NCBI GenBank assembly: GCA_007922225.1
Contig: ML679966.1
Location: forward strand, 54,804,742 to 54,868,741
Direction: 5' to 3'
DNA: 64,000 nucleotides
DNA from: Emydura subglobosa
Lineage: Eukaryota > Chordata > Testudines > Chelidae
Below are positions 24,132 to 36,011 of this stretch, piece after piece. The notes below the pieces were generated by a model that made no database searches, had not been told where the DNA came from, and worked only from the letters and a program-made list of their open reading frames with translations. Position 1 is the stretch's first letter; the number at the start of each line of letters is the position of its first letter. Made by a program: the position numbers and the translations under genes.

Positions 24132-24679
24132 GGCAATAACCCCGCCAGCATTTACAGGCATGCTTAGCTTTCCCCATGTGATTAGCCCCATTAAACTGAA
24201 TGAGATTACTGGAGTATTAAACACACGTGTTGCAGAAACCAGAGACCTTAGGTTCTTGACGAGAGCGTTTCCCACGTTTCCCCCAAGAAGCTCTGACAAG
24301 GTGGTGGGAGGGTAGAACGCAAACAGCAGCCTCGAGGCAGGTCCCTGGGAACGAGGTGTTCGGACATTTTGCGGCCTGGGGGGGCGAAGTTTTTCTGTCC
24401 ACCTGGGCTTCAGGTTTCAGCCTTTCCCTGGCAAACAAAGCCCTAGCAAAACGATCATCATCAAATCCGGGGGCTGCCTGATCCTCCCGCGCCAGCTTCT
24501 GCCAGGCTGACGCTTGCGCGCGGCTCAGGGGAATCCCGCGGGGGTCGGGCGCTCATCGCCTCTTGGGCGCCAGGGGCTGCCTGCCCCGCCGCCGGGCTGG
24601 TGTGCGGGGCTCGGCCGGCGGGAGCCGCGCGCGGAGAGGGGGAGGGCCGGGGAGGGCGGGGTGGAACGCGCGCCGGGCG

Positions 24680-24813
24680 CAGGGCGCTGAGTGGACGGCG
24701 CGAGACGACGGCGGCGGCGGCGAGTGCAGCAGCTCCAGAAAGAGCCGGAGTTGGCAGCGTCGAGCTGCGTTTCCAGGAGGAGCGGGGAGCGCGGTGCGGG
24801 GCCAGGCAGCAAG
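24680..24813 (+). other. SPOCK3: Possible 5' non-coding leader exon of SPOCK3
   Basis: A candidate donor AAG|GTGACG is at 24813/24814, and a long pyrimidine-rich run ends in TTGCACAG exactly before the coding ATG at 25043, which looks like a 3' splice site. Joined, the ATG would gain an A at -3 instead of C, a better start context. The donor is weak (no G at +5), so an unspliced leader through 25042 is the alternative. The left edge is arbitrary. Confidence 0.35.
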
Positions 24814-25042
24814 GTGACGGGCCAGGCAGCATTGCTCTACGCGCCCCGGCTTTTGCTTCCCACCCTCCGCCCTCCACTCTGTGGAGGGAACGGGCACCCC
24901 TGCCGCTTCTCTCTCCGTCTCTCGATACCTGCCGCCCCCCCCCCCGGCCCCTCCTTTGCCCCGGGGCGCTCCCGTGTGGCACTGTGGTGTGGCTTCTGGT
25001 TTGTGAACCCCCCCTCCTCGCTTTGTGTCTCCTCTTGCACAG

Positions 25043-25216
25043 ATGCTGAAGGTGGCAGCCTTCATGTGCGTGTGTGCAGCAGCCTGCTGCAGCCAGGCTC
25101 TGGCGGCGGCGGCCGGGGGCAGGTCGGACAGCGGTAATTTTCTGGATGATAAACAATGGCTCACGACCGTCTCTCAGTATGATAAGGAGGTCGGACAGTG
25201 GAACAAATTCCGAGAC
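25043..25216 (+). CDS. SPOCK3: SPOCK3 (testican-3), first coding exon, 5' partial gene
   Basis: Encodes the first 58 residues of testican-3, a secreted heparan/chondroitin sulfate proteoglycan of the SPARC/BM-40 family found mainly in neural extracellular matrix, with roles ascribed to protease regulation. Residues 1-21 or so form a signal peptide (MLKVAAFMCVCAAACCSQ, then ALA), followed by a short Ala/Gly run. The mature start GNFLDDKQWLTTVSQYDKEV is diagnostic: testican-1 has NDQWLSTVSQYDRDK at the same place and lacks the GQWNKFRD form that ends this exon. The exon ends in phase 0 at GAC|GTAAGT, a strong donor. The Kazal, EF-hand and thyroglobulin domains lie in later exons that are not in this window. 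The start is fixed by the signal peptide and by a possible acceptor CACAG directly before the ATG. It sits inside a CpG island. The paralogue SPOCK1 is excluded by the motif wording; comparison is from memory. Confidence 0.93.
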
Positions 25217-25302
25217 GTAAGTCCAGCCCCTCTCTACCCGCTCGCCGGGGGTTAAATGCAATCGCGGGTGGGAGCAGCCCGTCTAGCTCTGGCCTGGGGC
25301 GC

Positions 25303-25329
25303 TGTGTGTGTGTGTGCGCGCGCGCGCGC
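25303..25329 (+). repeat. (TG)7(CG)6 alternating purine-pyrimidine tract
   Basis: Seven TG units run straight into six CG units, 86 bases past the exon donor. Such tracts can adopt Z-form DNA. It also breaks simple open frames here. Confidence 0.9.
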
Positions 25330-25599
25330 CGGGGTGAAGTTCTCAGACCCTCTCGTGTCTTCCTTGCAGACCTTGCATGTTCCCTCCGCCCGGCCCCGAT
25401 TCGAAAGGCTGGAGCGAGGCTGTGCTCAATTCTTCCCTGCAGCCTGGCTTGGGTCGCGTTGCAAAAATATTGGCCCTGATGCAGCCATCGCGGCGGTGCG
25501 GGCTCAACTTTTCTTGAATGATGTTTCTGCACCATGGTGGTGCGTTGAGTGTAAACAAGGAGAGAGAGCGACAGAGTAAGCGGGGATATGTGCCTTCCC

Positions 25600-28500
25600 T
25601 AGCGGTGCTGATGCTAGGCAATCCCCGGTGTTTTACTGCTGCTGGGCAATAAGGATCGATCCGGTCACTAATGGGTCTTTAAAGAACTTGAATCTAGAAC
25701 AGGTGGCGTAGGGGGATGTCAGATCTACCGGGGAGGGTGGATGGGCAAGGGGCTGTTTGCGCGGAAGGAAGTCAGGATTAGTAGTGGCATCATCCAAGTG
25801 CTAATCGTTATGATATTAACTTTTAAAGCATGAGGTGTTCTCCTCCCTTTATTTCTTAAACCCCTTTCTTGGGGGTGACAATAAAAGGGTTAACTTGGAC
25901 CATGCCTTTTGCGAACGGTTATTCGGGTAAAGGAGGTTCGTGTGGAGGGATCTGGCATCTATTTGCTGTTACTCTTTAGCCGTGATATGACTTCCATTAT
26001 TTTCACCTGATTTGAGAGGAGCCGTGTAATAAACTGCCCTCTTCTGTTTCCAGCGTTTAGGATGTCAGGTGCGTGCTAATCGAGAGCTAGTCAAGCAGGC
26101 TTTCACTAAGGTATAGTCCACCTGGCTGCTTCCCCCTCCCCCCCCCATTAGAGTGGGGGAGAGATGCACTGTATCAGAGTTTGGTCTCCAGTGACCTCTC
26201 TAGCCCAAATATGAAATTCAGGAGGCATCAAAGAAGAAAAGAAAGGAAGAGGCAGTTGCCAGTGCAGGCAATGAAGACAAATCGGGTTCAGCTTCACAAA
26301 TCAGTTCAAGTGCAATCATGATACTCTTGACAAATTGTTCCATGTGTAAAATGGAAAGGCAGTAAGTTTCTGTTTAATGAGTCTAGTGGTTTCTTTCTCT
26401 GAAATGAGGTTAACCCCACTGCTATTGAGATATGGATTCTCTCTCTCCTGCAACCAATTACTACAGAAATAATTTCTGATTTAAAAATATGATTTGTGTA
26501 CCTTACAGTTTTTGTCAATATTGAAATTCACTTTGCAACACCAAGAAGTTCTAATGTGAAGTATTAGCAAGATAACAGACTATATATAGCATAGTTGCTA
26601 CTTTTCCTAAGTACTTAATGAAAGATGCTTCAAAGATGGATCCTACTATGGAACCTATTAAAGGTATAAATAGCTGATATATATTCCAAGATATCTCAGC
26701 TGAATGGGAATAGTACCTAAACATTAAATCTAATTCTTGCCCAATTATCATAAGAGTTGCATAGTGGTTCTGATCTCTGAGAGAATACTTCAGTTGTTGT
26801 CATAACAAACATGGCAAACTGATTTAGTGGAAGCTAGGGGTTTTTCATTATTTTTATTTAAAAAAAATCTTTACTGTTTAACTTCAATGAACACTTTCCA
26901 TTATCTTTGTACCCTGGTATGTGTGTGGATTTTTGTTTTCAGTCCGTCAATTCCAGGAACTATAATGTCATACATCTTGTATCTTTTGTGTCACCTTATC
27001 TACTCATTGGACTTCTATCATCCCTTAGTGTGTTGGTTTAAGACTTCAGTATTCAAAAGTTTCTCCTCCTATAGTTGGTCACTGGCAATGTATCTCTGCA
27101 ATTGATTCTCATGATCTGGGGAAATGACTTTATTTTGTAACAAGGAGCCATATCCAATGCACTTCTGATTATGGTACTTTAATGTATATTTTGAAATATG
27201 AACTTGAGAACTAAGGTTGCATGAATAAGAAATCAGAGCTACTTCTACATTTATGGGAAAATTCACTTCCACAATGTTGTATCTCTTGCACATTTAAAAC
27301 CTGCATTGTGAGTTATGCCAAACCTCCTCTTAAATACTAATCTTCTGTTTAAAAAATATGAAGATGTTGTACTTCAATATTTATTTTTTCAGAAACATGC
27401 AGTGCTGTGTGAATAGTATGGAATGAAGTACTGTTGTGAAAAATGCAAAATAATTCCTAAGTTTAAATTTTATAATTAGACAATATTGTTTGCGTAAGAA
27501 GTCTTCCTGACAGGATGGAGATGCTAAGTGCTGTCTACTGTCTGGAGCACATACTTTAATACTGGATATTAGCCAGATAATTTACTCTGTGACAGATAGG
27601 CATCCCAGGGGTTTTAAAAGTAGCTATTCTGAGTGAGCACTGAATACAAATAATTTTTAGGCAGTCCTTACAAATGTACTGGCTTATTACATTCTTTTAC
27701 GTTCTCAGTTTTATAAAGTTGATATTTCAGTTAGGAGTCTAATCTTATTTCTCATACAGAATAAGGGTTGGTTTCGTAGTGAAATATAACTATTGAAATG
27801 TAATTCACTGGAAAGTGGTTGTAATAGAAAGTAATACTTAACTGCAAAATACTACCTCTAAACTATTTGTGGTTTTGCAGTAAACCATGGATTACAACTG
27901 GAGCAAATCAATAACTTTGAATTTATCCATCTGCCCAGCAGTTTGCAAAAAAGAGCAGAACTGAGTTCAAACAGCCTTGAACTACTATTAATTCTTAAAG
28001 ATAACTCACTAAAATGTTTTTCTCAATCTGTGAAATGTTGTTGTATAGCTAGTAGAATGGTTTTATGTGACTTGTGACTTTTTGTAATGTGACACTGAAA
28101 TTGGGGTTAGGGATTTCGTTACTGCTTAAAACTTTTTAAAGGAAAGCAAATGTTGCCTCCTGCCTCTAGATAGAACAGCACAAATACATGTACTTTACAC
28201 ACATGTACCGGTGACTATCCTGAGGAGTTAAAATTGGAAGTGCAGATATGTGAGGCCTCTGTTTATAATTTCTTACGCTATTCAGAAAGAAAACTGCTTT
28301 CCACAAAGTAGAAGAAAACCACAGATGTGTGGGTGAGATGGAATTTTGGTGTGAAAAGAAGAATTAAAGGCTTAATTTACGAGATAACATCAAGATTGAT
28401 TAATGTGGAAGATAATGACTCTGACTTCTGCCCCATTGGCTCATTTTCTTAAGAGTTTTTTAGATCACAATGAAGGAGAATTCATTGTAGTTCAGAAAGA

Positions 28501-29069
28501 ATTGTTCATAAACATGTTCTTTAACTAAAACTAAATCTGATCTAACATACAAAATTCTCTTAACTTACATTCTCCTAGAATGTCAGCATTGTAGGGAAAG
28601 GGTTTAAGCAATGCGATCATTTATTAACTCAGTAATGTTGGTTTACAGAATCTTTACTGCTTTGTACAGATAAATGTAACTGATTTTTCTCCTTTGCTTG
28701 GAATGTCGTTCATTCCAGTCCTTGATCTTAGTGACAAATATGTAGAGAATTATGAAACTGATTTAGGCAAGAGGCATGTCACACACAGCTTTCCAGTTTT
28801 ACAGTGAATGTTGGGGGCTGCTATGTACTGGCATTGATCTATGTGCAGAACTCCCATGGAGTTTTGTACAAACATTTAGGATAGAATGTTTGCTGAAGTT
28901 TTTTTGTTTTTTTTTTTAAAGTAGGAATACTTTAATGAATGCTGCCTATATGCAAGGTGTACTCATGAAAACCAGAAGGCTGTGTCATACAGCCCCATAT
29001 CTGATCCAGTATCTCTGAAGTGTGCTTAGTGGAGGTTGGGAAGGAAAGGGGGGTAAAAGTGCTTTGAGC
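25600..29069. other. Intronic stretch without recognised elements
   Basis: No exon, RNA gene or recognisable transposon. The 92-codon plus frame at 26827-27105 is rich in Phe, Leu and Cys like random AT-rich translation. Sequence looks unique. Confidence 0.45.
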
Positions 29070-29336
29070 CAGTGATTCTCAACCAGGGGTATGCACACCC
29101 ATGGGGTTATACAGAGGTCTTCTGGTGGGGGAGGGGCAGGAGAGGTATGTTAGTTCATCTAGATCAGTATTTCTCAACCTGTGGGTCATAAGTGCAGAAC
29201 TGGCATTAGAAGGTGGCAAGCAGGGCAGTTGCTTAGGGCCCCATGCCACAGAGGGCCCTGCGAAACTAAGTTATATGCTGCTTGGCCTTCAGGAGTACAG
29301 TAGCTTGGAAAGGATGAGAACTATTGCTTTAAGCCA
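29070..29336. mobile_element. hAT-type non-autonomous element with 8-bp duplication
   Basis: The left end is CAGTGATTCTCAACCAGGGG and the right end GATGAGAACTATTG (reverse complement CAATAGTTCTCATC). Flanks are CTTTGAGC (29062-29069) and CTTTAAGC (29337-29344), an 8-bp target duplication with one mismatch. A second left-end-like sequence CAGTATTTCTCAACCTGTGG at 29165 lies inside, so two related elements may be merged. Confidence 0.75.
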
Positions 29337-29344
29337 CCAGTTAT

Positions 29345-32090
29345 ATCTCCTCAGTCTCATTGCTGACTAGCTGTGGACCCAGTGCTCAGAATTAAGCAGA
29401 GTGTTTTCAGGGCAACTGCCTGCTAAGTGCTACTGCCATGCCACCTTTTCACTTAGCTACATCCTGCATAGTGGTGGCTGGGAATGTGGGGGAGTGCAGG
29501 AGATGCTAATTTGAGGTGAATCTTCTGTTGGCCAGAAGATGGCTTGGTTTATGGTGCTTTATGCTGATGGACTGGAGCAAAGTGGCTGCTGCATGGAAAG
29601 GAATGTGTTCAGTAATTCTCTAAATTCAGTTTTCTTTCTCTCCCTGTGAATTATCACTAATTAAAATAAATGTGCAGCTTGACTGGGTAATGGTAATAGC
29701 ACAATCTCTTGTTATAACATTGTAAACCCTGCTACCTGATTTTTATATTAAACATTTACTTTCCATAATACCATCTAACTGACAGAAAGCAAAATCTAGG
29801 AAAACTTTTTATTTCTGTGGCTCATTTAAAGTTTTCCAGTGATCTCCTCTTGCTTCAGAATAACCCAAACCCCACCCATACTGTTAGCAGCCCTACAGGT
29901 TGACTTCTATTGCAGACTCTTTGCTACTTCCTGAGGAGCTGGAAGCTCAATTCAAGTCTGAGATATGCAGAAGCACAACTCTATATATATATTGGGGGGA
30001 AAAAATATTTAATTTGTTTATATGCAGTGGTGTTTGCTTGTAAAACAAGGTATAACTATCGTAATTCCGAATTGAAGTGAACTTTTAAAAAGTTCCTGGT
30101 GTAAGAGATGTTACTTATACCTGATGTACTTCTTTTTATATCCCACACATGCTGTCTTGGGAATATTACTGCTTGTAGTGTCCACTTTCAAAAGTGCGTC
30201 ACATGGCATCACTCCCAAGTATTAAGTTAAAACAAGCTACATTGGGAAATTAATACTCTATTACAATGTTTGCTTTAAAATGTTAAAAGCAATAAACCTT
30301 TAACAGCTCAATATTTCCAGGAAATTACCAGCACTTCCCCCCCACTGGTAACAGCAAAACTACTAATGTTGTATCTCCCATAGCTACTTACGTTGCAGCT
30401 TTTTTGTTAAAACTAAATTGTGAAGAAAGACTATTGATTCAGAACTTGTTCACAATTACTATATTACTACATTGTGTAGTAGGGTCTAGCCCCACCATGC
30501 TACACATGTCATAGGTGTCATGCTTGGAGGGAGGAATTCAAAGGGGGAGAGCTGCTCAATTAGAGCTGGTGAGGGCACAAAGCAGAGCAGACCTTTTTAA
30601 CTCTACTCCGTGAGAAACCTGGGACCAGTAGCTGCTTGACAGATTGCTTTTTTCCGTAACCTCCCAAGGGAAGGTAGGCCTGATATGGGACTATTGTAAA
30701 GATGTGCTGCTAGTACCTGCCTTGTCTTTGCTGGGAAAGACTGCTGCTGGTTGTACTGGGCCATGAGAGTGACTGCCAAATAAAAATCTCTTGCCTTGTG
30801 CACCTGACTGGGAGACCCAGTGGGGTTGGCTGTGAGTGCAGGAGTGATTGTGTCACACTTAAAGTTCATTCTGTTTTTTAAGTATATTAGTTCTAGAAAC
30901 ATCCCCTTCTATTTTTCTAGAAGGAATCTAGCAATTCAGTGCATATGTTGTTTAACCAATAATAGCCAACACATCTTTTGAAAGCATGTAATGATCAACT
31001 GAGGAATTTGAGTGTCTGAGGACATCAACCATTAGATGTTATAAACAATGTGAAGTATTGTTTGCCACTGATGGTGTTTTGTTTTACAATAGAAGCCTTT
31101 CCCCAATAGTTAAAGAATAGGATGCTAATTGGAAAGTAGGGCTTCATTCTGAATGTTTTAGTAGATTTATAATCTAACATACATTGCATTTCATGAGAGA
31201 CTCATGGGTGATTGCAAAGATCCTTCTGATTTGCAATGCTATAATAATACACCTTTACTTTGTGACTTAGGGTTACTTAATCATTGTATATGACTTTGGA
31301 AAAATGTTTACTCTATGCAATCATCTGTAGAAAATTTCATGTTATTTCTAATTTTTTTTGGCATCCCTGTATTCCAGAAACTAAATCCTAACTAACTTTG
31401 GCCATTGCATCTGCACTGTAAACTGTCAGAGATTGGTCACAACCACAGTCTCATAATCTAAGTAGGGTGTGTTGGATGATTACACACAGTACTGATCAGA
31501 GAGGTGACCTCTGTGGAATCATAGATGTCAGTCTTCTCTTTGAATCAATACTAAACCAAAACTCCAACATGTGGTTAGAGAGAATTTTAAGGGTACGACT
31601 ACACTGCAAGAAAGCTTTGTGGCAGCAAATCCGGTATTATACTGAAATGATTTCAGTATTTGTAAGGTTTTCTAAAATGCTTTATGATCTTCTGTGATGG
31701 AAGATGTGAACTCCACCTTAGCTAGGAAGCTGTGATTGGCATCTCTACCCATTTTGATGTAACTACTACATGGAAAGGAGGGGCTTTCAGAGTCTGAAGT
31801 CTGATTTCTATCTGTTACACTGCTGTCAGCTGTAAATGGGAGCACTGTACCACTAAAGTCACCTTCTTGTCCTGTTTTACTGGGAAATGCTTTCACCTTC
31901 AACTCTGCTCCATCTGTATTATTGTAATCCTGTATAGAGGTGATTGGTTCATGAACCATTGTTCCTCTGTGTAAGCAGGGTTTGAGTGAGCTCTCCCCTG
32001 ACATCTAGTGATGAGCTGGGAGGAAAAGACTTCAGGAACAGATCATACTTGCATAAACGCACCTACTCTGCCTGGGTATTCAGCAGATGG
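29345..32090. other. Intronic stretch without recognised elements
   Basis: No exon or named repeat. A phrase GGGTACGACTACACTGCAAG at 31591 resembles the end of a short dispersed element but its partner end is not visible. Confidence 0.4.
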
Positions 32091-33900
32091 AGCTGTATTG
32101 CCAAAGTGATCCAATTTTGGCTGGTATTGGGTTACAAATCACTTCAGTATTGAGTGCAAGGGTAATGAAATGCTGTTATCCTTTTTGTGTGAGTAAAAGG
32201 CAGCAGAACAGTACTTAGCCTGCGTTGATTAAGGGTTCACCCTAAACTGAATCTCATTTGCTCTCTCCACTTGAGGTAGGGATGACCAGTCTCTGTGAAG
32301 GGGGAAAAAGAGAGGATCGGGACAGATGTTCCCACCGAAAGGTGTAGGCTCTGCCTAAGGAGTCCTAGACACCATTTGACCCTTTCCACTGTTAAAAGAC
32401 AGAGCTGATAGACTCAGTTGAGTCCTTTTTTGTTCAGCAATCACTAGAACTGAAATCACTGATCAGGCACCAGCCTTAGATCTGGTGTGGGATAGTGTTG
32501 CATGAAAGACTGCAGAGTCTACACTAGCAGTGCAGTTCCCCTACTACCTGCTGAAATCACTGTGTTAAAGGATGGAAATTTAGATTAAGCGATACTCTTG
32601 TAGTAGAGAAGCAGTGGCAGCAGCAGCCAGTGGCGTCAGAGTGAATAATGGTGGTGGTGGCGGCAGTGACAGCACAGTGAATGATGGCAACTGTGAGTCA
32701 ATTGCAGTGGCAGCCACAGCAGCGGTGGCATTGCTCAATACCTTCCCCCCCAATCCCACCCTGGGTTGGGAGTTGAGCTCACTTCTAAACTCTGGGCTTT
32801 CTGTGATCAAGGACAGCAACTGTGACTGGAGTGCATGGAGAGAGAGGGAGTGGTGAATTAAAGGAACATTTCTTTTTTGTCAGACTTTCACACTACAAGG
32901 TCAGAGAATGGGTAGCATCCTTTGCCTCCGTGTACTCTGAGGTGGGTATTTGCTCATGATCATATCCTTTCAAATAGTGGTTTGGTTTTTCCCAAGTTAA
33001 TGATGTGTTCCTTTTTCTTTTTTTATTAAAAACTTTCTTTGCTATACACAGACTGAGTGTTTGTGAGAGGGGAAGTATTGCCTGTTAGAGGCGCTCGGGA
33101 TGGTGGTTAATTTTCCCAGATTACTGGGTTGGGGCTCAAGCTGGTTCTGGTTTGTATTGCTAAAAGGAAACCCAAGATGATGTACTTGGCTCTTACTGCC
33201 GCCTAGAAGAAAATATCTGTCGTTTCCTAGCAAGTGGGAAGTGGAAGAAAGCATCAGTATTGTAAAAATGCCATCTGATCTTCTAGGGTTGTAGAGGAGA
33301 TGAACAGGACGAAGGCAGTATGTCCTTGGGATTGTGTATGTAGAAGTTGCCAAGAACAATGAACTGAGGGTTTCCAGGACCATGTTGAGCAATGGATCCC
33401 TAAGTCCCATCTAAGAAGGCCATGAGGGCCTTTTGCAAGAGAGGTGTCGTCCCAGGTCCCTCTTGTCCTTTGACTTCTTAACAGTGTACTATATTCAAAA
33501 GCTTTTGTTTTTAGGCTGTAGTATTGGGTTCCTCAGTTTGAAGTGAAGCGGTACTGCTAATAAACCTTCTCTTTTTTTCTTTGCTTTGCTATACAAGGGT
33601 GGGATTAATTCAGGTCTCTGAGGTAGGCAAGATCAGGTGTTTTGTCCAAAACCAGAGTCTGAATGGTGCTGGTCTTGTTGATGGCTGACTTTGAATTTTT
33701 GTCAAAAGTTAGGAATTGCTCTTTTCCTTCCTCGCATTTTGGTTTAGGGCTTCACTAATAAAAGGATTCACCTTAAATACGTGGTTGTCGGACTCTTCCC
33801 ATGGTGTAGTTTTCATCTTGGGTGGCCCGGTTTTAATTATATTATTAAAGCATGTACTTTAGTCTGTTACTATCCATTATAATTCTGTAGGTTTTTTTTT
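32091..33900. repeat. Probable dispersed repeat, unclassified
   Basis: The segment includes a GGN/GCN-rich patch at 32600-32740 (GTGGTGGTGGCGGCAGTGAC) and, after ATTAAAAACTTTCTTTGC at 33024, text such as GAGAGGGGAAGTATTGCC and ACTGGGTTGGGGCTCAAG that reads like an LTR-retrotransposon leader I associate with turtle genomes. No terminal repeat pair or coding domain was found, so this is recognition only. Confidence 0.3.
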
Positions 33901-33912
33901 TTTTTTTTTTTA
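33892..33912 (+). repeat. T21 homopolymer
   Basis: Uninterrupted run of 21 T on the SPOCK3 sense strand. Similar runs are at 36372-36393, 39463-39483, 40523-40540, 42169-42184, 48507-48526 and 54534-54554. Confidence 0.95.
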
Positions 33913-34207
33913 ATGAAGGCAGGAGTAAAATAAAAGTAGCTGCGGTATGAAATAGTTTATGTAAATTTTCAGTTAGCTTACATCAGACACCTAATAGTAA
34001 CTTTTGCTTAGTAAATGAGTCCATAAGAAAAGTCTGTTGGAAACTGCTACTGCTTATTTAGAAATCATTCTTCTCTTCTGCAGGTATAAGGATCCAATCT
34101 GGCTGAATACTGGCCCACTCTCTTCACTCTGCGATGTGATTGGTGCCTTTCAGATATCAGTTGTGGGTACAGGAGGGTTTCACTGCATCTTCCCTTCTGG
34201 CCCTTAC

Positions 34208-34208
<1 letters not shown>

Positions 34209-34257
<49 letters not shown>

Positions 34258-34270
34258 TATATATATATGC
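34209..34270 (+). repeat. (TG)21 followed by (TA)n microsatellite
   Basis: Twenty-one TG units (34209-34250) followed by TAAAA and about six TA units. Likely polymorphic. Confidence 0.95.
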
Positions 34271-35732
34271 ATGCTAGGGACATTCTTTTCCTTTTTCCCA
34301 TCCTGATGTCCATGTAGATCCAGGCAGTGCAAAATGTCCAGCAATCATATGATGTCTCAAATACTCAATTCTTGGCAAAGCTCCATTTCACTGATGGGAG
34401 CTTTGAAGAACAACGTAAAACTAGCTATTTAACGGGATATCTAGATTTCATTCCTATAGTAACGGAACTGGCGATAGGAAGGTAGGAAGAGGTTTGTTTG
34501 TATGTTTTTTGTTTGGAGAATGTATGTTGTGGTTTGTTTGTTTTTTGCTTTGTTTATTTTGTTAACAGCTTAAATTGGTTAAAAGCCCTAATTTTAACAG
34601 TTTTGAAATACCTAGTACTGAGACAGCCAACTTGTGCCTAGGGTGATCTTAGAGATGACTTTTGTTAAAGGTCTTGAAAATCAATGAATTGCATACACTG
34701 GTGGTGGTGGGAAGGACTGAATAAAAAAAACCCCCATGAATAAAGCTACTTTAAGGAAAATGGGACATTATCGCTGTGTCCAGCCACAAAGAGCTATCAG
34801 ATTTTTGCTTACCAATTCTAACTGGCACTCACATAAAACTTGTATTTGTCATGCCTTTTTGGTGACTTTTTAGTAGTATGATCCTTTATAAATAAAGTGC
34901 ATTTAATTCCTTATTGACTATTTTTAAAATGAAATGAGTAACCTGAAAAATGGGCACTGTTTTTTAAACCTGTGACAATTAGAAACTACTGTATTCTCTC
35001 ATATTTGCATTCTAGAATATCAAGGATCTAAAACAAAAAGCTATTTTTTAAATGGCGATGAAAGATTAAACTTGGGTGATAGATTTTACTTCGATTTATA
35101 TCTAGGTTTTGTATTTTCTTGCACATCAGAACTTTTTTGTATGATGAATGTCTTCAGTTTTTTGGTATGTGTACTTCTGTGTATGTGTAAGATCATGACT
35201 GACACTCCCCCCCCAAAAAATCAATCTTTCAATTTTTGTTTCTGTGAACTATTTTGTTTTCTTATATCCTGTATTAATCTCAAACTATTGTTAAGGTTAA
35301 ACAACTCTGTTCTTTGGAAAGCATTAGCTTGGAAGCTCTTTACATGGCTGATATTTAGGAGGTAAGTAAACTAATATGCTTTCTTTAGATTGGCCTTGTA
35401 ATCTTCGGTAAAGCAGATAAGATGAAACAGTTATCTTCATCTCCTTTCTCTGAACAATAATCTCTATTTTACTTGCTCTAGGTTATTTAGTAGATATAGC
35501 TATCCACTACTTGTCATTTCTTACTCCCTAAATCTTATTGGGATTGACTCTTGCCATCTGTGCCTATTACGGTGTAGTATAAATAGCTTTGATACAGTCC
35601 TAAATGGTGGTAGCAGAAGAAGCTGCGAGAATTGTTTTGTAGTTGAGGAGGAAGAATGAATGAAGCTACAGAATCAATTTTTATTTGAAATCTAACATAG
35701 AAGAGCTAGAATATTCAGATTTTCACTCTAAT
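34271..35732. other. Intronic stretch without recognised elements
   Basis: Nothing supportable. The 97-codon plus frame at 35072-35365 is Cys/Phe/Leu-rich with no motif and no splice borders that would make it an exon. Confidence 0.45.
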
Positions 35733-36003
35733 CAACCTTTTCGAGTGTGCAGACCCCTTTTCAACCTCTACACATTTCACGGACCAACCCCTTTTCAATC
35801 TTCAAACATTTAAAGGACCACCACATGCTACTAATTGTAAAATAAATTACAGTAATAGGTTTTTAGAAACTATATGAAATTATTTTTTATTTGAAATTGT
35901 ACATTTCCTTGGTGAGGATGTTACTATTTTTCTTTTTCATGGACATCCTATAGTAGCCTTATGGACCACCTGGGGTCCATGGACCTTAGGTTGGGAACCG
36001 CTG
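35733..36003. mobile_element. hAT-type non-autonomous element
   Basis: The right end is TTAGGTTGGGAACCGCTG (reverse complement CAGCGGTTCCCAACC), a standard hAT terminus. The left end has lost its outermost bases and starts at CAACCTTTTC. The interior has the GGACCACCTGGGGTCCATGG palindrome typical of this family. Flanks CTCTAAT (35726-35732) and CTCTAATT (36004-36011) are the target duplication. Confidence 0.8.
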
Positions 36004-36011
36004 CTCTAATT

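Larger units (their letters stand above)
24290..25600. promoter_or_regulatory. SPOCK3: CpG island and presumed SPOCK3 promoter
   Basis: Base composition jumps from AT-rich to strongly GC-rich with dense CG dinucleotides, most of all 24470-24860, then declines past 25600. It brackets the first coding exon. An Sp1-type GGGCGGGG lies at about 24656. I see no TATA box near a plausible start, as is usual for CpG-island promoters. The transcription start cannot be placed from sequence alone; 24650-24800 is a guess. Confidence 0.8.

Noticed and set aside
24461..25261. 266-codon minus-strand open frame through the CpG island, with several overlapping ones on both strands
   Set aside because: GC-rich sequence has few stops. 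The product is low-complexity (Arg, Ala, Pro, Ser), overlaps the SPOCK3 exon antisense, and has no known domain.
32614..32856. 80-codon frame with Ala and Gly runs
   Set aside because: Product of a GGN/GCN-rich repeat patch; a similar-length frame is open on the other strand.
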